This document shows, piece by piece, positions 53,755 to 61,799 of a stretch of 64,000 nt of DNA. Below the pieces are notes generated by a model, which was not told the DNA's origin, made no database searches, and saw only the letters and a program-made list of their open reading frames with translations. Position 1 is the stretch's first letter. Every line of letters starts with the position of its first letter. The translations under genes and the position numbers were made by a program. The stretch comes from CAVQGM01 sp963712065 (GTDB lineage Bacteria; Actinomycetota; Acidimicrobiia; Acidimicrobiales; Acidimicrobilacustridaceae): positions 620,001 to 684,000 of the forward strand of contig CAVQGM010000002.1 in assembly GCA_963712065.1 (NCBI GenBank). Reading direction: 5' to 3'.

Positions 53755-55397
53755 CGCTCTCGCGCCCGGCGCGCCTGGCGCTGGCCGCCGTCCCCCTCGC
53801 CTTCCTCGCCGTCTTCTTCGTGTGGCCGGTCGCGGCCATCGTCGACCGGGGCCTGCGCCCCGACGGGTCGTGGCAGCTCGGCGTGGTCGGCGACGTGCTG
53901 GCCGACCCCTCGTTGCGCCGCGTCGCCTGGTTCACGCTGTGGCAGGCCGCGCTGTCGACGGCGCTCACGGTGCTCGTCGCCCTGCCCGGGGCCTACTGCT
54001 TCGCCCGCTTCTCGTTCCGTGGCAAGCGCCTGTTGTGGGCCGCCCTCATCGTCCCCTTCGTCCTCCCCACCGTCGTCGTCGGCGCCGCCTTCCTCGCCCT
54101 GGTCGGCCCTCGCAGCCCGGTCGGCCTCGACCTGCAGGGGACGGTGTGGGCGATCCTCGTCGCCCACGTCTTCTTCAACTACGCCGTGGTCGTCCGCACC
54201 GTCGGAGGGCTGTGGGGGCGGCTCGACCCGGCGATGGAGGAGGCGGCCCGCATCCTCGGCGCCTCCCCGTGGCGTGCCTTCCGCGAGGTCGGCCTCCCGC
54301 TGCTGCGCCCGGCCATCGCCGCGGCGGCGTCGATCGTGTTCCTGTTCACGTTCACGAGCTTCGGGGTGGTGCTGCTGCTCGGTGGGGGGACGCGGCGCAC
54401 CCTCGAGGTCGAGATCTACACCCAGACGGCACGACTGCTGAACCTCGACGTCGCCGCCGTGCTCGCCCTGGTGCAGCTGGTGCTCGTGTCGGCCGTGCTC
54501 CTCGCCTACGCGCGGTACCAGGAGCGACGGTCGCTCCCGGTCCGGCTGCGCCCCGAGGCCGAGGTGGCGCGGGCGCCTCGCACCCGCGGCGAGCGGGCGT
54601 TCCTCACCGCCAACCTGGTCGGGATGGGCCTGTTGCTCGGCGTTCCCCTCGCCGTGCTGGTGCTCCGGTCGCTCGACACGGGAGCAGGGTGGGGGCTCGG
54701 CAACTACGCCGCCCTCGACGAGGCGCAGCGCGGGAGCATCCTGTTCGTCCCGCCGGCCGAGGCCGTGCGCACCTCGCTCGTGTTCGCCGCCGGTGCCACG
54801 GCCATCGCCCTCGTGGTGGGCGGTCTGGCCGCCGTCGCCATCACCGCCGGCCCCGGTGGCGCCCGGCGCGCGTCGCTGGCCCGGTTCACCGACGTGGCCC
54901 TGATGCTCCCGCTCGGCACGTCGGCGGTCACCATCGGCTTCGGGTTCCTGATCGCCCTCGACCAGCCGCCGCTCGATCTGCGTGACTCCGCGTGGCTCGT
55001 CCCCATCGCCCACGCGCTCGTGGCCGTGCCCTTCGTCGTGCGCACCCTGGTGCCGGTGCTGCGCTCGATCGACCCGCAGCTGCGGGAATCGGCCGCCGTG
55101 CTCGGGGCCGGGCCCGGCCGGGTGTGGCGCACCGTCGACCTCCCGATCGTCGGGAGGGCCGTGCTGGTGGCCGCCGGCTTCGCCTTCGCCGTGTCCCTCG
55201 GCGAGTTCGGCGCCACGGCGTTCCTCGCTCGGGCCGACCGACCCACGGTCCCGGTGGTGATCGCCCGGATCCTCGGCCAGCCGGGCGCCGGGAACTTCGG
55301 ACGGGCCATGGCCCTGTCGGTGGTGCTGATGGCCGTGACCGTCGTGGTCATGCTGCTCATCGAGCGGGTCCGGGTGGCCCGTATCGGCGAGTTCTGA
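53751..55397 (+). CDS. thiP: thiamine ABC transporter permease, fused two-domain type
   Basis: A 548-residue permease with about 12 helices, made of two fused BPD_transp_1 halves. Each has an EAA loop for ATPase contact: MEEAARILGASPWRAFREVGLP and RESAAVLGAGPGRVWRTVDLP. The fused architecture is that of ThiP (and of Fe3+ permease FbpB). GTG 53751 overlaps the thiB stop (GTGA). The dedicated ATPase ThiQ is absent from the operon, so an ATPase encoded elsewhere must energise it. Confidence 0.92.
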   Translation: MTLSRPARLALAAVPLAFLAVFFVWPVAAIVDRGLRPDGSWQLGVVGDVLADPSLRRVAWFTLWQAALSTALTVLVALPGAYCFARFSFRGKRLLWAALIVPFVLPTVVVGAAFLALVGPRSPVGLDLQGTVWAILVAHVFFNYAVVVRTVGGLWGRLDPAMEEAARILGASPWRAFREVGLPLLRPAIAAAASIVFLFTFTSFGVVLLLGGGTRRTLEVEIYTQTARLLNLDVAAVLALVQLVLVSAVLLAYARYQERRSLPVRLRPEAEVARAPRTRGERAFLTANLVGMGLLLGVPLAVLVLRSLDTGAGWGLGNYAALDEAQRGSILFVPPAEAVRTSLVFAAGATAIALVVGGLAAVAITAGPGGARRASLARFTDVALMLPLGTSAVTIGFGFLIALDQPPLDLRDSAWLVPIAHALVAVPFVVRTLVPVLRSIDPQLRESAAVLGAGPGRVWRTVDLPIVGRAVLVAAGFAFAVSLGEFGATAFLARADRPTVPVVIARILGQPGAGNFGRAMALSVVLMAVTVVVMLLIERVRVARIGEF

Positions 55398-55450
55398 TCC
55401 GGTCGTGTGATCTGGTCGTGTGGTCGGGGTCGTGTGGTCCGGTCGGCAGA

Positions 55451-55879
55451 ATGGGGGACGTGGACATCACCGCGACCTTCGAGGCCGACGTCGCTCCCGA
55501 GGGCCTGTTCGCCGTGGTGGAGGACCTCGACGGGTACCCGGAGTGGCTGTCGATCGTGTCGGCGGTGAAGGGCGACGGCCCCGCCTGGGAGGTCGAGCTG
55601 CGGGGCCGGATCGGGCCACTGGCCCGGTCGAAGCGCCTGCGGATGGAGCGCACCGCCCACGAGGCACCCGGCCACGTGCGGTTCGAGCGCCGCGAGCTCG
55701 ACGGTCGGCAGCACTCCCCGTGGGTGCTCGACGCGGTCGTCGATCCCACCGCCGACGGCAGTCGGCTCACCATGCACCTCCACTACGGCGGCAGCTTCGG
55801 GGGAGCGGTCCTCGAACGGATGCTCGGCGACGAGATCGAGGCGTCACGACCGCGCCTGGCGGCGTTGCTCGCCGGTTGA
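55451..55879 (+). CDS. SRPBCC (START-like, polyketide cyclase/lipid-binding) protein
   Basis: A 142-residue helix-grip protein: VDITATFEADVAPEGLFAVVEDLDGYPEWLSIV is the classic SRPBCC N-terminus, and SRLTMHLHYGGSFGGAVLERMLGDEIEASRPRLAALL the terminal strand and long helix. It would bind a hydrophobic ligand; no enzymatic residue is evident. ATG 55451 follows a cluster of GGTCGTGTG-type direct repeats between 55402 and 55441. It overlaps the converging ABC ATPase gene by 97 bp at its 3' end. Confidence 0.82.
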   Translation: MGDVDITATFEADVAPEGLFAVVEDLDGYPEWLSIVSAVKGDGPAWEVELRGRIGPLARSKRLRMERTAHEAPGHVRFERRELDGRQHSPWVLDAVVDPTADGSRLTMHLHYGGSFGGAVLERMLGDEIEASRPRLAALLAG

Positions 55880-56688
55880 CCGGCCAGCCGGGCCGACCAG
55901 CGGTCGGTCGCCCCGTCGTGCTCGACGCGGAGCGGGACGCCGAACGCCTCGCCGAGCCGCTCGTCGCTCAGCACGTCGCCGAGCGGCCCCGCGGCGAGGA
56001 CCCGACCTTCCCGCAACAGGAGGCCGTGGGTGAACCCGGGCGGGATCTCCTCGAGGTGGTGGGTGACGAGCACGATCGGCGGCGTGCCGGGGTCGGCGGC
56101 GAGGACGGCCATCGACACCAGTAGCTCCTCGCGACCGCCGACGTCGAGGCCGGCGGTCGGCTCGTCGAGGAGGAGCAGGCCGGGGTCGGTCATCAACGTC
56201 CGGGCGACGAGCACCCGTTGGCGCTCGCCCGACGACAGGGTGCCGAAGGCCTGCCCGGCTCGGTCGCCGACGCCGAGGCGACCGAGCAACTCGGCGGCGC
56301 GTGCCCGGTCGGCGTCGTCGTAGGCGTGCCACCAGGGCTCGAGGGCGCCGTGGCGGGCGGTGACCACGACCTCGGCGGCGGTGAGCCCGGGCCGCAGGTC
56401 GGCGGCGAGGCCGGCCGAGGCCAACCCGATCCGGCTCCGATGGCGGCGCACGTCGACCCGGCCGAGGCGCTCGCCGAGCACCCACACCTCGCCGGACGAC
56501 GGGTGCAGCCACAGCGAGGCGATGCGGATGAGCGTGGTCTTGCCCGATCCGTTGGGGCCGAGCACGACCCAGCGCTCACGAGCGTCGACCCTCCAGCTGA
56601 CGTCGTCGAGGATGCGGTGGTGGCCGCGCTCGAGGCACACGTGCTCGAGCGCGAGCGCGGGCGCGGGTGGTCGACGGTGGTCGGTCAC
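55783..56688 (-). CDS. ABC transporter ATP-binding protein
   Basis: A 301-residue ATPase. Walker A is VVLGPNGSGKTTLIRI, the signature LSSGERQRVLVARTL, Walker B LLLLDEPTAGLD and the H-loop VTHHLEEI. It resembles the ModF/YbbA-type stand-alone ATPases and has no membrane partner of its own here. The last 35 or so residues beyond the family end are polar and overlap the SRPBCC gene. GTG 56688 overlaps the stop of the ABC exporter (GTGA), so it is the last gene of the MarR-led operon. Whether it serves ThiP is unknown. Confidence 0.87.
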   Translation of the reverse strand: MTDHRRPPAPALALEHVCLERGHHRILDDVSWRVDARERWVVLGPNGSGKTTLIRIASLWLHPSSGEVWVLGERLGRVDVRRHRSRIGLASAGLAADLRPGLTAAEVVVTARHGALEPWWHAYDDADRARAAELLGRLGVGDRAGQAFGTLSSGERQRVLVARTLMTDPGLLLLDEPTAGLDVGGREELLVSMAVLAADPGTPPIVLVTHHLEEIPPGFTHGLLLREGRVLAAGPLGDVLSDERLGEAFGVPLRVEHDGATDRWSARLAGQPASNAARRGRDASISSPSIRSRTAPPKLPP

Positions 56689-58625
56689 CGGGCGGCGGGG
56701 TCGGCGTGGGCCTGCCACATCTCGAACATCACCGCGTAGCGACCCCGCTCGGCGACCAGCTCGTCGTGGGTGCCGATCTCGACGATGCCGCCGTCGTCGA
56801 CCACGGCGATGCGGTCGGCCCGCATGGCGGTGGCCAGCCGGTGGGCGATGACGATGGCGGTCCTTCCCTCGAGCAGCACGTCGAGGGCACGCTCGACCTT
56901 GGCCTCGGACTCGAGGTCGAGGTTCGAGGTCGCCTCGTCGAGCACCAGCACCCGGGGTCGGGCGAGGAAGGCGCGGGCGAGCGCGAGGAGCTGGCGCTCG
57001 CCGGACGACAGCGAGGAGCCCCGCTCGTGGACCGGAGTGTCGACGCCCTCGGGGAGGCGGGCGATGAGGTCGTCGATGCCGGTGAGACGGCAGGCCTCGG
57101 CGACCTCGTCGTCGTCGGCGTCGGGGCGGGCGAAGGCGATGTTGTCCCGGATGGTGCCGTGGAACAGGAAGGGCTCCTGGGGGACCACGCCGAGCTGACG
57201 ACGTAGGGACGCGAAGGTGACGTCGCGGAGGTCGTGCCCGTCGATCCGCACGACGCCCCGCTGCGGGTCGTAGAAGCGGGTGACCAGCTTGGCGACCGTC
57301 GACTTGCCGGCGCCGGTGGGGCCGACGAGGGCGAAGGTCTCGCCCGGCTCGATGTGCAGCGTCACGTCGCGCAGCACCGGGGGCCCGGCTTCGCCGTCGG
57401 TGACGTAGGCGAAGGTGACGTCCTCGAGATCGACGGCGCCCTCGACCGGGGGGAGCTCGACGGCGTCGGCGGCCTCGGGCACGGTGGGCTCGGTGGCGAG
57501 CAGGTCGCGCAGCTTGGTGACGGCGGCCTGACCCTGCTGGTAGGTGTTGTAGAGCTGCACGAGCTGCTGGATCGGGGCGAAGAAGGCGGTGAGGTACAGC
57601 ACGAAGGCGGTGAGCTCGCCGAGCGTGAGCGTGTCGTCGAGCACCATCCACCCGCCGATGCCGAGGACGGTGGCCTGGGCGATGACGCCGAGGGCTTCGC
57701 TGGCCGGTCCGTAGATGGCGCCGACCCGGGCGGTGTAGAGGTTGGCGTCGAGGTGGTCGCCGATGACGTTGTCGTGGTGGACCACGTTGTGCCGCCGGCG
57801 GTTGTGGGCGGTGATGATCCGGATGCCGGAGAGGCTCTCCTGCAGGTCGGCGAGCACCTCGGCGATGCGATCGCGGACGACCGAGTAGCCGCGGTCGCTG
57901 GCCGATCGGAACCACAGGGTGAGCAGGAGCATGACCGGTACGACGACGAGGACGGTGATGGCGGCCAGCGTCGGCGACATCACGAAGAGGATGACGGCGA
58001 TGACGAGCAGGGTGAGCCCCTGCACGGCGAGGTTGACGAGCCCGTCCTGGAACAGCATGACCAGGGCGTCGATGTCGCTCGTCATGCGGGTCATCAGCCG
58101 CCCGGCCTTCTCGCCGGTGAAGAAGTCGAGGGAGAGCCGCTGGAAGTGGGAGAACACCCGGATCCGGAGCTGGTAGAGGAGCTTCTCTCCGAGCCGTCCG
58201 GTGAACGCGACCCGTCCGGCCGACGCCCCGATGTTGACGACGATGGTCGCGAGGTAGACGGCCGACACGGCGACCACGACCCCGAAGTCGCCCTGGGTGA
58301 TGCCCCGGTCGATGCCGATCTGGGTCAGCAGGGGCCCGGCCTGGAGGGCGATGGTCTCGATGACGACCAGCAGGAAGGCGAAGCTCAGTGCGCCGCGGTT
58401 GGGGCCGAGGAACGTGCGGAGGGTGAACGGTTCACGGTCGTCGCCGGTGCGGTGCTGGTCGAACGAGACGTCGACCGGCGGGTGCTCCGGCTCGGTCCGC
58501 AGGATCTTCTCGGCCTTGTCCTGGAGCTCCGCGGGGATGCCGGCGAAGGGCAGCCCGGCGGCGCTCGACGACGCCACCGCGCCGGGTCCGGCGAAGGGCG
58601 ATCCGGCGGGAGGTCCCCAGCCCAT
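56685..58625 (-). CDS. ABC exporter half-transporter B (canonical Walker B, non-canonical signature)
   Basis: A 646-residue type IV ABC exporter: six-helix membrane domain (about residues 75-370) plus nucleotide-binding domain with Walker A GPTGAGKST (435-443), Walker B LVLDEAT (E564) and H-loop IVIAHRLAT. The signature is SLSSGE (538-543) instead of LSGGQ. Together with the partner's Walker B Asp this gives one degenerate and one active ATP site, as in heterodimeric exporters such as TM287/288. A Pro/Ala-rich N-terminus of about 65 residues is unusual. The start touches the partner's stop by one base. Substrate unknown, probably a drug or lipid. Confidence 0.92.
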   Translation of the reverse strand: MGWGPPAGSPFAGPGAVASSSAAGLPFAGIPAELQDKAEKILRTEPEHPPVDVSFDQHRTGDDREPFTLRTFLGPNRGALSFAFLLVVIETIALQAGPLLTQIGIDRGITQGDFGVVVAVSAVYLATIVVNIGASAGRVAFTGRLGEKLLYQLRIRVFSHFQRLSLDFFTGEKAGRLMTRMTSDIDALVMLFQDGLVNLAVQGLTLLVIAVILFVMSPTLAAITVLVVVPVMLLLTLWFRSASDRGYSVVRDRIAEVLADLQESLSGIRIITAHNRRRHNVVHHDNVIGDHLDANLYTARVGAIYGPASEALGVIAQATVLGIGGWMVLDDTLTLGELTAFVLYLTAFFAPIQQLVQLYNTYQQGQAAVTKLRDLLATEPTVPEAADAVELPPVEGAVDLEDVTFAYVTDGEAGPPVLRDVTLHIEPGETFALVGPTGAGKSTVAKLVTRFYDPQRGVVRIDGHDLRDVTFASLRRQLGVVPQEPFLFHGTIRDNIAFARPDADDDEVAEACRLTGIDDLIARLPEGVDTPVHERGSSLSSGERQLLALARAFLARPRVLVLDEATSNLDLESEAKVERALDVLLEGRTAIVIAHRLATAMRADRIAVVDDGGIVEIGTHDELVAERGRYAVMFEMWQAHADPAAR

Positions 58626-60529
58626 CAGACGGACACCTCGTCGGTTGCGTCCTCGTCGGTTGCGTGCTCGTCGGTTGCGTGCTCGTCGGGCTCGACGAGG
58701 TTGGCCAGCACCGCCGCGTAGCGGGGGTCGGTGGCGAGGAGGTGGGCGTGGGTGCCCATGGCCGCCACCCGGCCGTCCTCGAGCAGCACGACCCGGTCGG
58801 CGAGGGCGATGGTGGACAGCCGGTGGGCGATCACGATCGTGGTGCGCGCCTCGAGGAGCGCCTCGAGGGCGCGGTGGATGTCCTGCTCGACGCGGACGTC
58901 GATGGCCGAGGTCGCATCGTCGAGGACGAGGAACGTCGGGTTCACGAGCAGGGTGCGGGCGATGGCGATGCGTTGGCGTTGGCCGCCCGACAAGGTGTAG
59001 CCCCGCTCGCCGACGAGGGTGTCGTAGCCGCCGGGCAGGGCGCTGATGAAGTCGTGGGCCTGGGCGGCCCGGGCGGCGGTCTCGACCTCCTCGTCGGTCG
59101 CGTCGGGGCGCCCGTAGGCGATGTTGTCCCGCACCGAGGTGGAGAAGAGGAACGGCTCGTCGAGCACGAGGCCCACGCTCGCCCGCAGCGACAGGAGGGT
59201 GAGGTCACGCACGTCGTTGCCGTCGACGACCACGGCGCCGTCGCGCACGTCATAGAAGCGGGGGAGCAGCCGGGCGACGGTGGACTTGCCGCTGCCGATC
59301 CGTCCGACCACGGCGACCCGCTCGCCCGGTTCGATGGTGAGATCGAAGTCCGTGAGCACGTCGGGTCCGCCGCCGTCGTCGTCGGGGCCGTAGCCGAACC
59401 GCACGTGGCGGAACTCCACCCTTCCCTCGGGGGCGATCAGGTCGATGGCGCCGGGGCGGTCGACGATGGCGGCCGGCTCGTCGAGCACCTCGTAGATCCG
59501 CTGGGCCGACGCCGCCGCCCGTTGCTGGAGCATGAGGAAGAAGCCGAGGAGCCGGAACGGCGCCTGCATCATCACGATGTAGGCGTTGAAGGCGACGAGG
59601 ACGCCGAGCTGGAGCTGGCCGTCGATGACCAGCCAGCCGCCGTAGACCAGGACGACGACGAGCCCGATGCGGGGGAGGTTCTCCATGATCGGCGTGAACC
59701 GGGCGCGGGCGTCGACGGTGGCGACGTTCGCCCATCGGAGCCGCTGTGCGGAGCGGGCCAGCTCGTTGATCTCGCGTCGTTCGGCGGCGAAGGACTTCAC
59801 GACCCGGACCCCGTTGACGTTCTCGTCGACGATGGTCGCCAGGTCGGCGGTGCGGGCCTGGGTGATCCACGAGAGGGGGAACACCCGGTTGCGGAGGACG
59901 ACGCCGAGCACGTAGACGCCGGGCAGGCACGCCACCGACGCGAGGGTGAGCGGCACGCTGATCGACAGCATGATCCCGAGCGCGAGGAAGAAGGACAGGA
60001 TCGACACCGAGATCAGCGGCGCGAAGGCCAGGAACATCTGCAGGGAGCGGATGTCGGAGTTGGCGCGGCTGATGAGCTGACCGGACTGCACCCGGTCGTA
60101 GAACGAGAACGACAGGGTCGTGAGGTGTCGGTAGATCAGGGCGCGCAGGTCGGTCTCGATGCGGTAGGCCATCGAGTAGAGGCCGTAGCGGTAGCCGTAC
60201 GACACGAGGCCTCGCACCAGGGCGAGGGCGACGAGGGCGATCACGTACTTCGCCAGCGGCTCGTCGCGGTCGATGAGGGCCTCGTCGATCGCCTGGCTGG
60301 TCACGAGGGGCACGGCGACCATGACGATCACGCCGATGACGGCCCCGACGATCGAGGCGATCAGCAGCCTGCGGTGGGCGAGGACGAGGGGCATGACCCG
60401 CCGGATCCAGCCCTTGCCGGTGTCGGGGTCGATGGTCGCCGTCGGCTCGGGGAAGCGGGGGGTGACGCCGAGCGGTTCCCAGGCGGCGTGCGGTTCCCAG
60501 GCGGCGTGCGGTTCCCGGGCGCCGGTCAT
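58625..60529 (-). CDS. ABC exporter half-transporter A (degenerate Walker B)
   Basis: A 634-residue half-transporter: six-helix domain (about residues 50-345), Walker A GRIGSGKST (409-417), signature TLSGGQ (512-517), and Walker B LVLDDAT in which D538 replaces the catalytic Glu. This is the catalytically weak half of a heterodimer with the next gene. Both ends are encoded by tandem repeats: 18-bp units give EPHAAW at the N-terminus, and 15-bp units give DEHAT/DEDAT at the C-terminus. ATG 60529 overlaps the MarR stop (ATGA). Confidence 0.92.
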   Translation of the reverse strand: MTGAREPHAAWEPHAAWEPLGVTPRFPEPTATIDPDTGKGWIRRVMPLVLAHRRLLIASIVGAVIGVIVMVAVPLVTSQAIDEALIDRDEPLAKYVIALVALALVRGLVSYGYRYGLYSMAYRIETDLRALIYRHLTTLSFSFYDRVQSGQLISRANSDIRSLQMFLAFAPLISVSILSFFLALGIMLSISVPLTLASVACLPGVYVLGVVLRNRVFPLSWITQARTADLATIVDENVNGVRVVKSFAAERREINELARSAQRLRWANVATVDARARFTPIMENLPRIGLVVVLVYGGWLVIDGQLQLGVLVAFNAYIVMMQAPFRLLGFFLMLQQRAAASAQRIYEVLDEPAAIVDRPGAIDLIAPEGRVEFRHVRFGYGPDDDGGGPDVLTDFDLTIEPGERVAVVGRIGSGKSTVARLLPRFYDVRDGAVVVDGNDVRDLTLLSLRASVGLVLDEPFLFSTSVRDNIAYGRPDATDEEVETAARAAQAHDFISALPGGYDTLVGERGYTLSGGQRQRIAIARTLLVNPTFLVLDDATSAIDVRVEQDIHRALEALLEARTTIVIAHRLSTIALADRVVLLEDGRVAAMGTHAHLLATDPRYAAVLANLVEPDEHATDEHATDEDATDEVSV

Positions 60530-61026
60530 CGGGTGGCGACCTGGAGGCGCTCGTCGCGGGTGCGGTTGAGGGCCACACCCCATGCGGTCATCCCGACGTC
60601 GGCGCGTCGGCGCTCGGTGGGGCCGAGCTGGTCGGCGATGCCGTCGAGGCGCTCCTCGACGGCGGCATCGGCGGCCTCCAGCGCCTCGATGCCGGCGGGG
60701 GTGATGTGGAGCTCGACCCGGCGTCGGTCGTCGAGGCAGCCCCGCCGCTCGACGTAGCCCCGCGCCTCGAGTCCATCGACGATGGCGGTCACACTGGGTC
60801 GGCTCACCTGGAGTCGGCCGGCCAGGGCCGAGGACATCGAGCTGTCGACCTCGGCCAAGTGGCCGAGCAGCCGGTACTGGGGGAGCGAGAGCGCCCGCTC
60901 ACCGGGCACCTCGGCGAGGGCGACCTCGACCTGACGGGCCAGACGGGCCAGCACGCGGCCGGGTGGGGAGGCCGGCCCGACGCGGCCGGTCCTGGCCGGA
61001 GTGGCCCGAGATGGTTCGATGCTCAC
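60526..61026 (-). CDS. MarR family regulator of the ABC exporter operon
   Basis: A 166-residue winged-helix protein: LPQYRLLGHLAEVDSSMSSALAGRLQVSRPSVTAIVDGLEARGYVERRGCLDDRRRVELHIT holds the HTH and the wing (DDRRR). GTG 61026 is chosen because an inverted repeat lies over it and the frame upstream is antisense noise; an ATG upstream (61074) is possible. Being first in a tightly overlapping operon with a multidrug-type exporter, it is probably an autorepressor released by the exporter's substrate. Confidence 0.88.
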   Translation of the reverse strand: MSIEPSRATPARTGRVGPASPPGRVLARLARQVEVALAEVPGERALSLPQYRLLGHLAEVDSSMSSALAGRLQVSRPSVTAIVDGLEARGYVERRGCLDDRRRVELHITPAGIEALEAADAAVEERLDGIADQLGPTERRRADVGMTAWGVALNRTRDERLQVATR

Positions 61027-61045
61027 ATGGTTAGTGTGTCGAACC
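61013..61045. promoter_or_regulatory. inverted repeat over the MarR start codon, probable operator
   Basis: GGTTCGA (61013-61019) and TCGAACC (61039-61045) are perfect 7-bp arms 19 bp apart, with an AT-rich centre containing the GTG at 61024-61026. Binding of the MarR dimer here would block its own operon, including the ABC exporter. The arms are perfect; the role is inferred. Confidence 0.5.
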
Positions 61046-61057
61046 GATCTCCGGGCC

Positions 61058-61096
61058 ACAACTTCGGGAGACAACTTCGGGAGACAACTTCGGGGG
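61058..61096. repeat. 13-bp direct repeat, three copies
   Basis: ACAACTTCGGGAG at 61058-61070 and 61071-61083, and ACAACTTCGGGGG at 61084-61096. It lies 13 bp beyond the MarR operator arm in the promoter region of the exporter operon. A 13-bp spacing is slightly more than one DNA turn, so it may bind a regulator in array or be a simple slippage product. Confidence 0.75.
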
Positions 61097-61156
61097 TGCC
61101 ACGAGCGGGCGTTCGGGCTCGGCCGTCATCACGATCACAGCGCCGTACGACCGGAG

Positions 61157-61777
61157 TCAGCCGTTGTCAGCGACCAGGTCTGCCGTGCTGGGCGCTGACT
61201 CGGGCTGACACTGGTCGTACGGACGCCGGGGCCGAGGAAGCGCTGACGCGTACAAGCCTCGCCCGACCCGGACGACCCGTCCTCCACGGACCTCGACGGC
61301 CAGCGCGGCGGCGATCGTCTGGCTCGGGCGGCCAGGGACGTCGAGCCCGTCGGCGAGGAGCAGTCGGTGGAGCTCGCTCGGACGGAGTGGGTCGCCGTCG
61401 ACGGCGGTGAGCAGGTCGACGAGCACCTCGCGGAGCCCGACGCCGCGCACCACCTGGGGCGCGACGGGTGCTGGGAGGGGGTCCGGCTCGGCGTACCCAC
61501 GCTTGCGGAGAAGGCGTCGGGCGACGCCGTCCGGGTCGATGAGCTCGCCCGTGCCGCGGAGGGCCACGTTCACGGCGCGCAGGCGGGCCGTCGCCTCCCG
61601 TCGTCGCAGGAAGGCCGTGGCGAGGTCGCGGTCGGCCTCGTCCCGGGCGGCGAGCGCCTCCTCCTTCAACTCGAGCACGGCCTGGCGCAGTCGGCCGCCG
61701 ACCCCGAACGTCCCCGGCTGGTCCACCGCCCACTCCGCGCGTCGTCGCCACCGTCGGGCGGCTCCGTCGTCGTCCAT
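61157..61777 (-). CDS. hypothetical protein with probable HARE-HTH domain
   Basis: A 206-residue basic protein. The N-terminal half is helical and charged (LRQAVLELKEEALAARDEADRDLATAFLRRREATARLRAV, likely coiled coil, about residues 30-75). Residues about 120-185 (LREVLVDLLTAVDGDPLRPSELHRLLLADGLDVPGRPSQTIAAAL, then GGRVVRVGRGLYA) match the pattern of HARE-HTH winged helices, which end in a (V/F)xRxGxGxY strand. A nucleic-acid role is plausible, the function unknown. ATG 61777 is 22 bp from the divergent CNNM-type gene. Confidence 0.55.
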   Translation of the reverse strand: MDDDGAARRWRRRAEWAVDQPGTFGVGGRLRQAVLELKEEALAARDEADRDLATAFLRRREATARLRAVNVALRGTGELIDPDGVARRLLRKRGYAEPDPLPAPVAPQVVRGVGLREVLVDLLTAVDGDPLRPSELHRLLLADGLDVPGRPSQTIAAALAVEVRGGRVVRVGRGLYASALPRPRRPYDQCQPESAPSTADLVADNG

Positions 61778-61799
61778 GGCGAGAGCATCTCGGCGGGGG

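Noticed and set aside
55783..56688. ATPase as ThiQ of the thiamine transporter
   Set aside because: It is on the opposite strand, translationally coupled to the MarR-led exporter operon, and resembles ModF-type ATPases; nothing ties it to ThiP.
61058..61096. Plasmid iteron or replication origin
   Set aside because: Only three 13-bp units and no rep, dnaA or par gene nearby; a promoter-region repeat is more likely.
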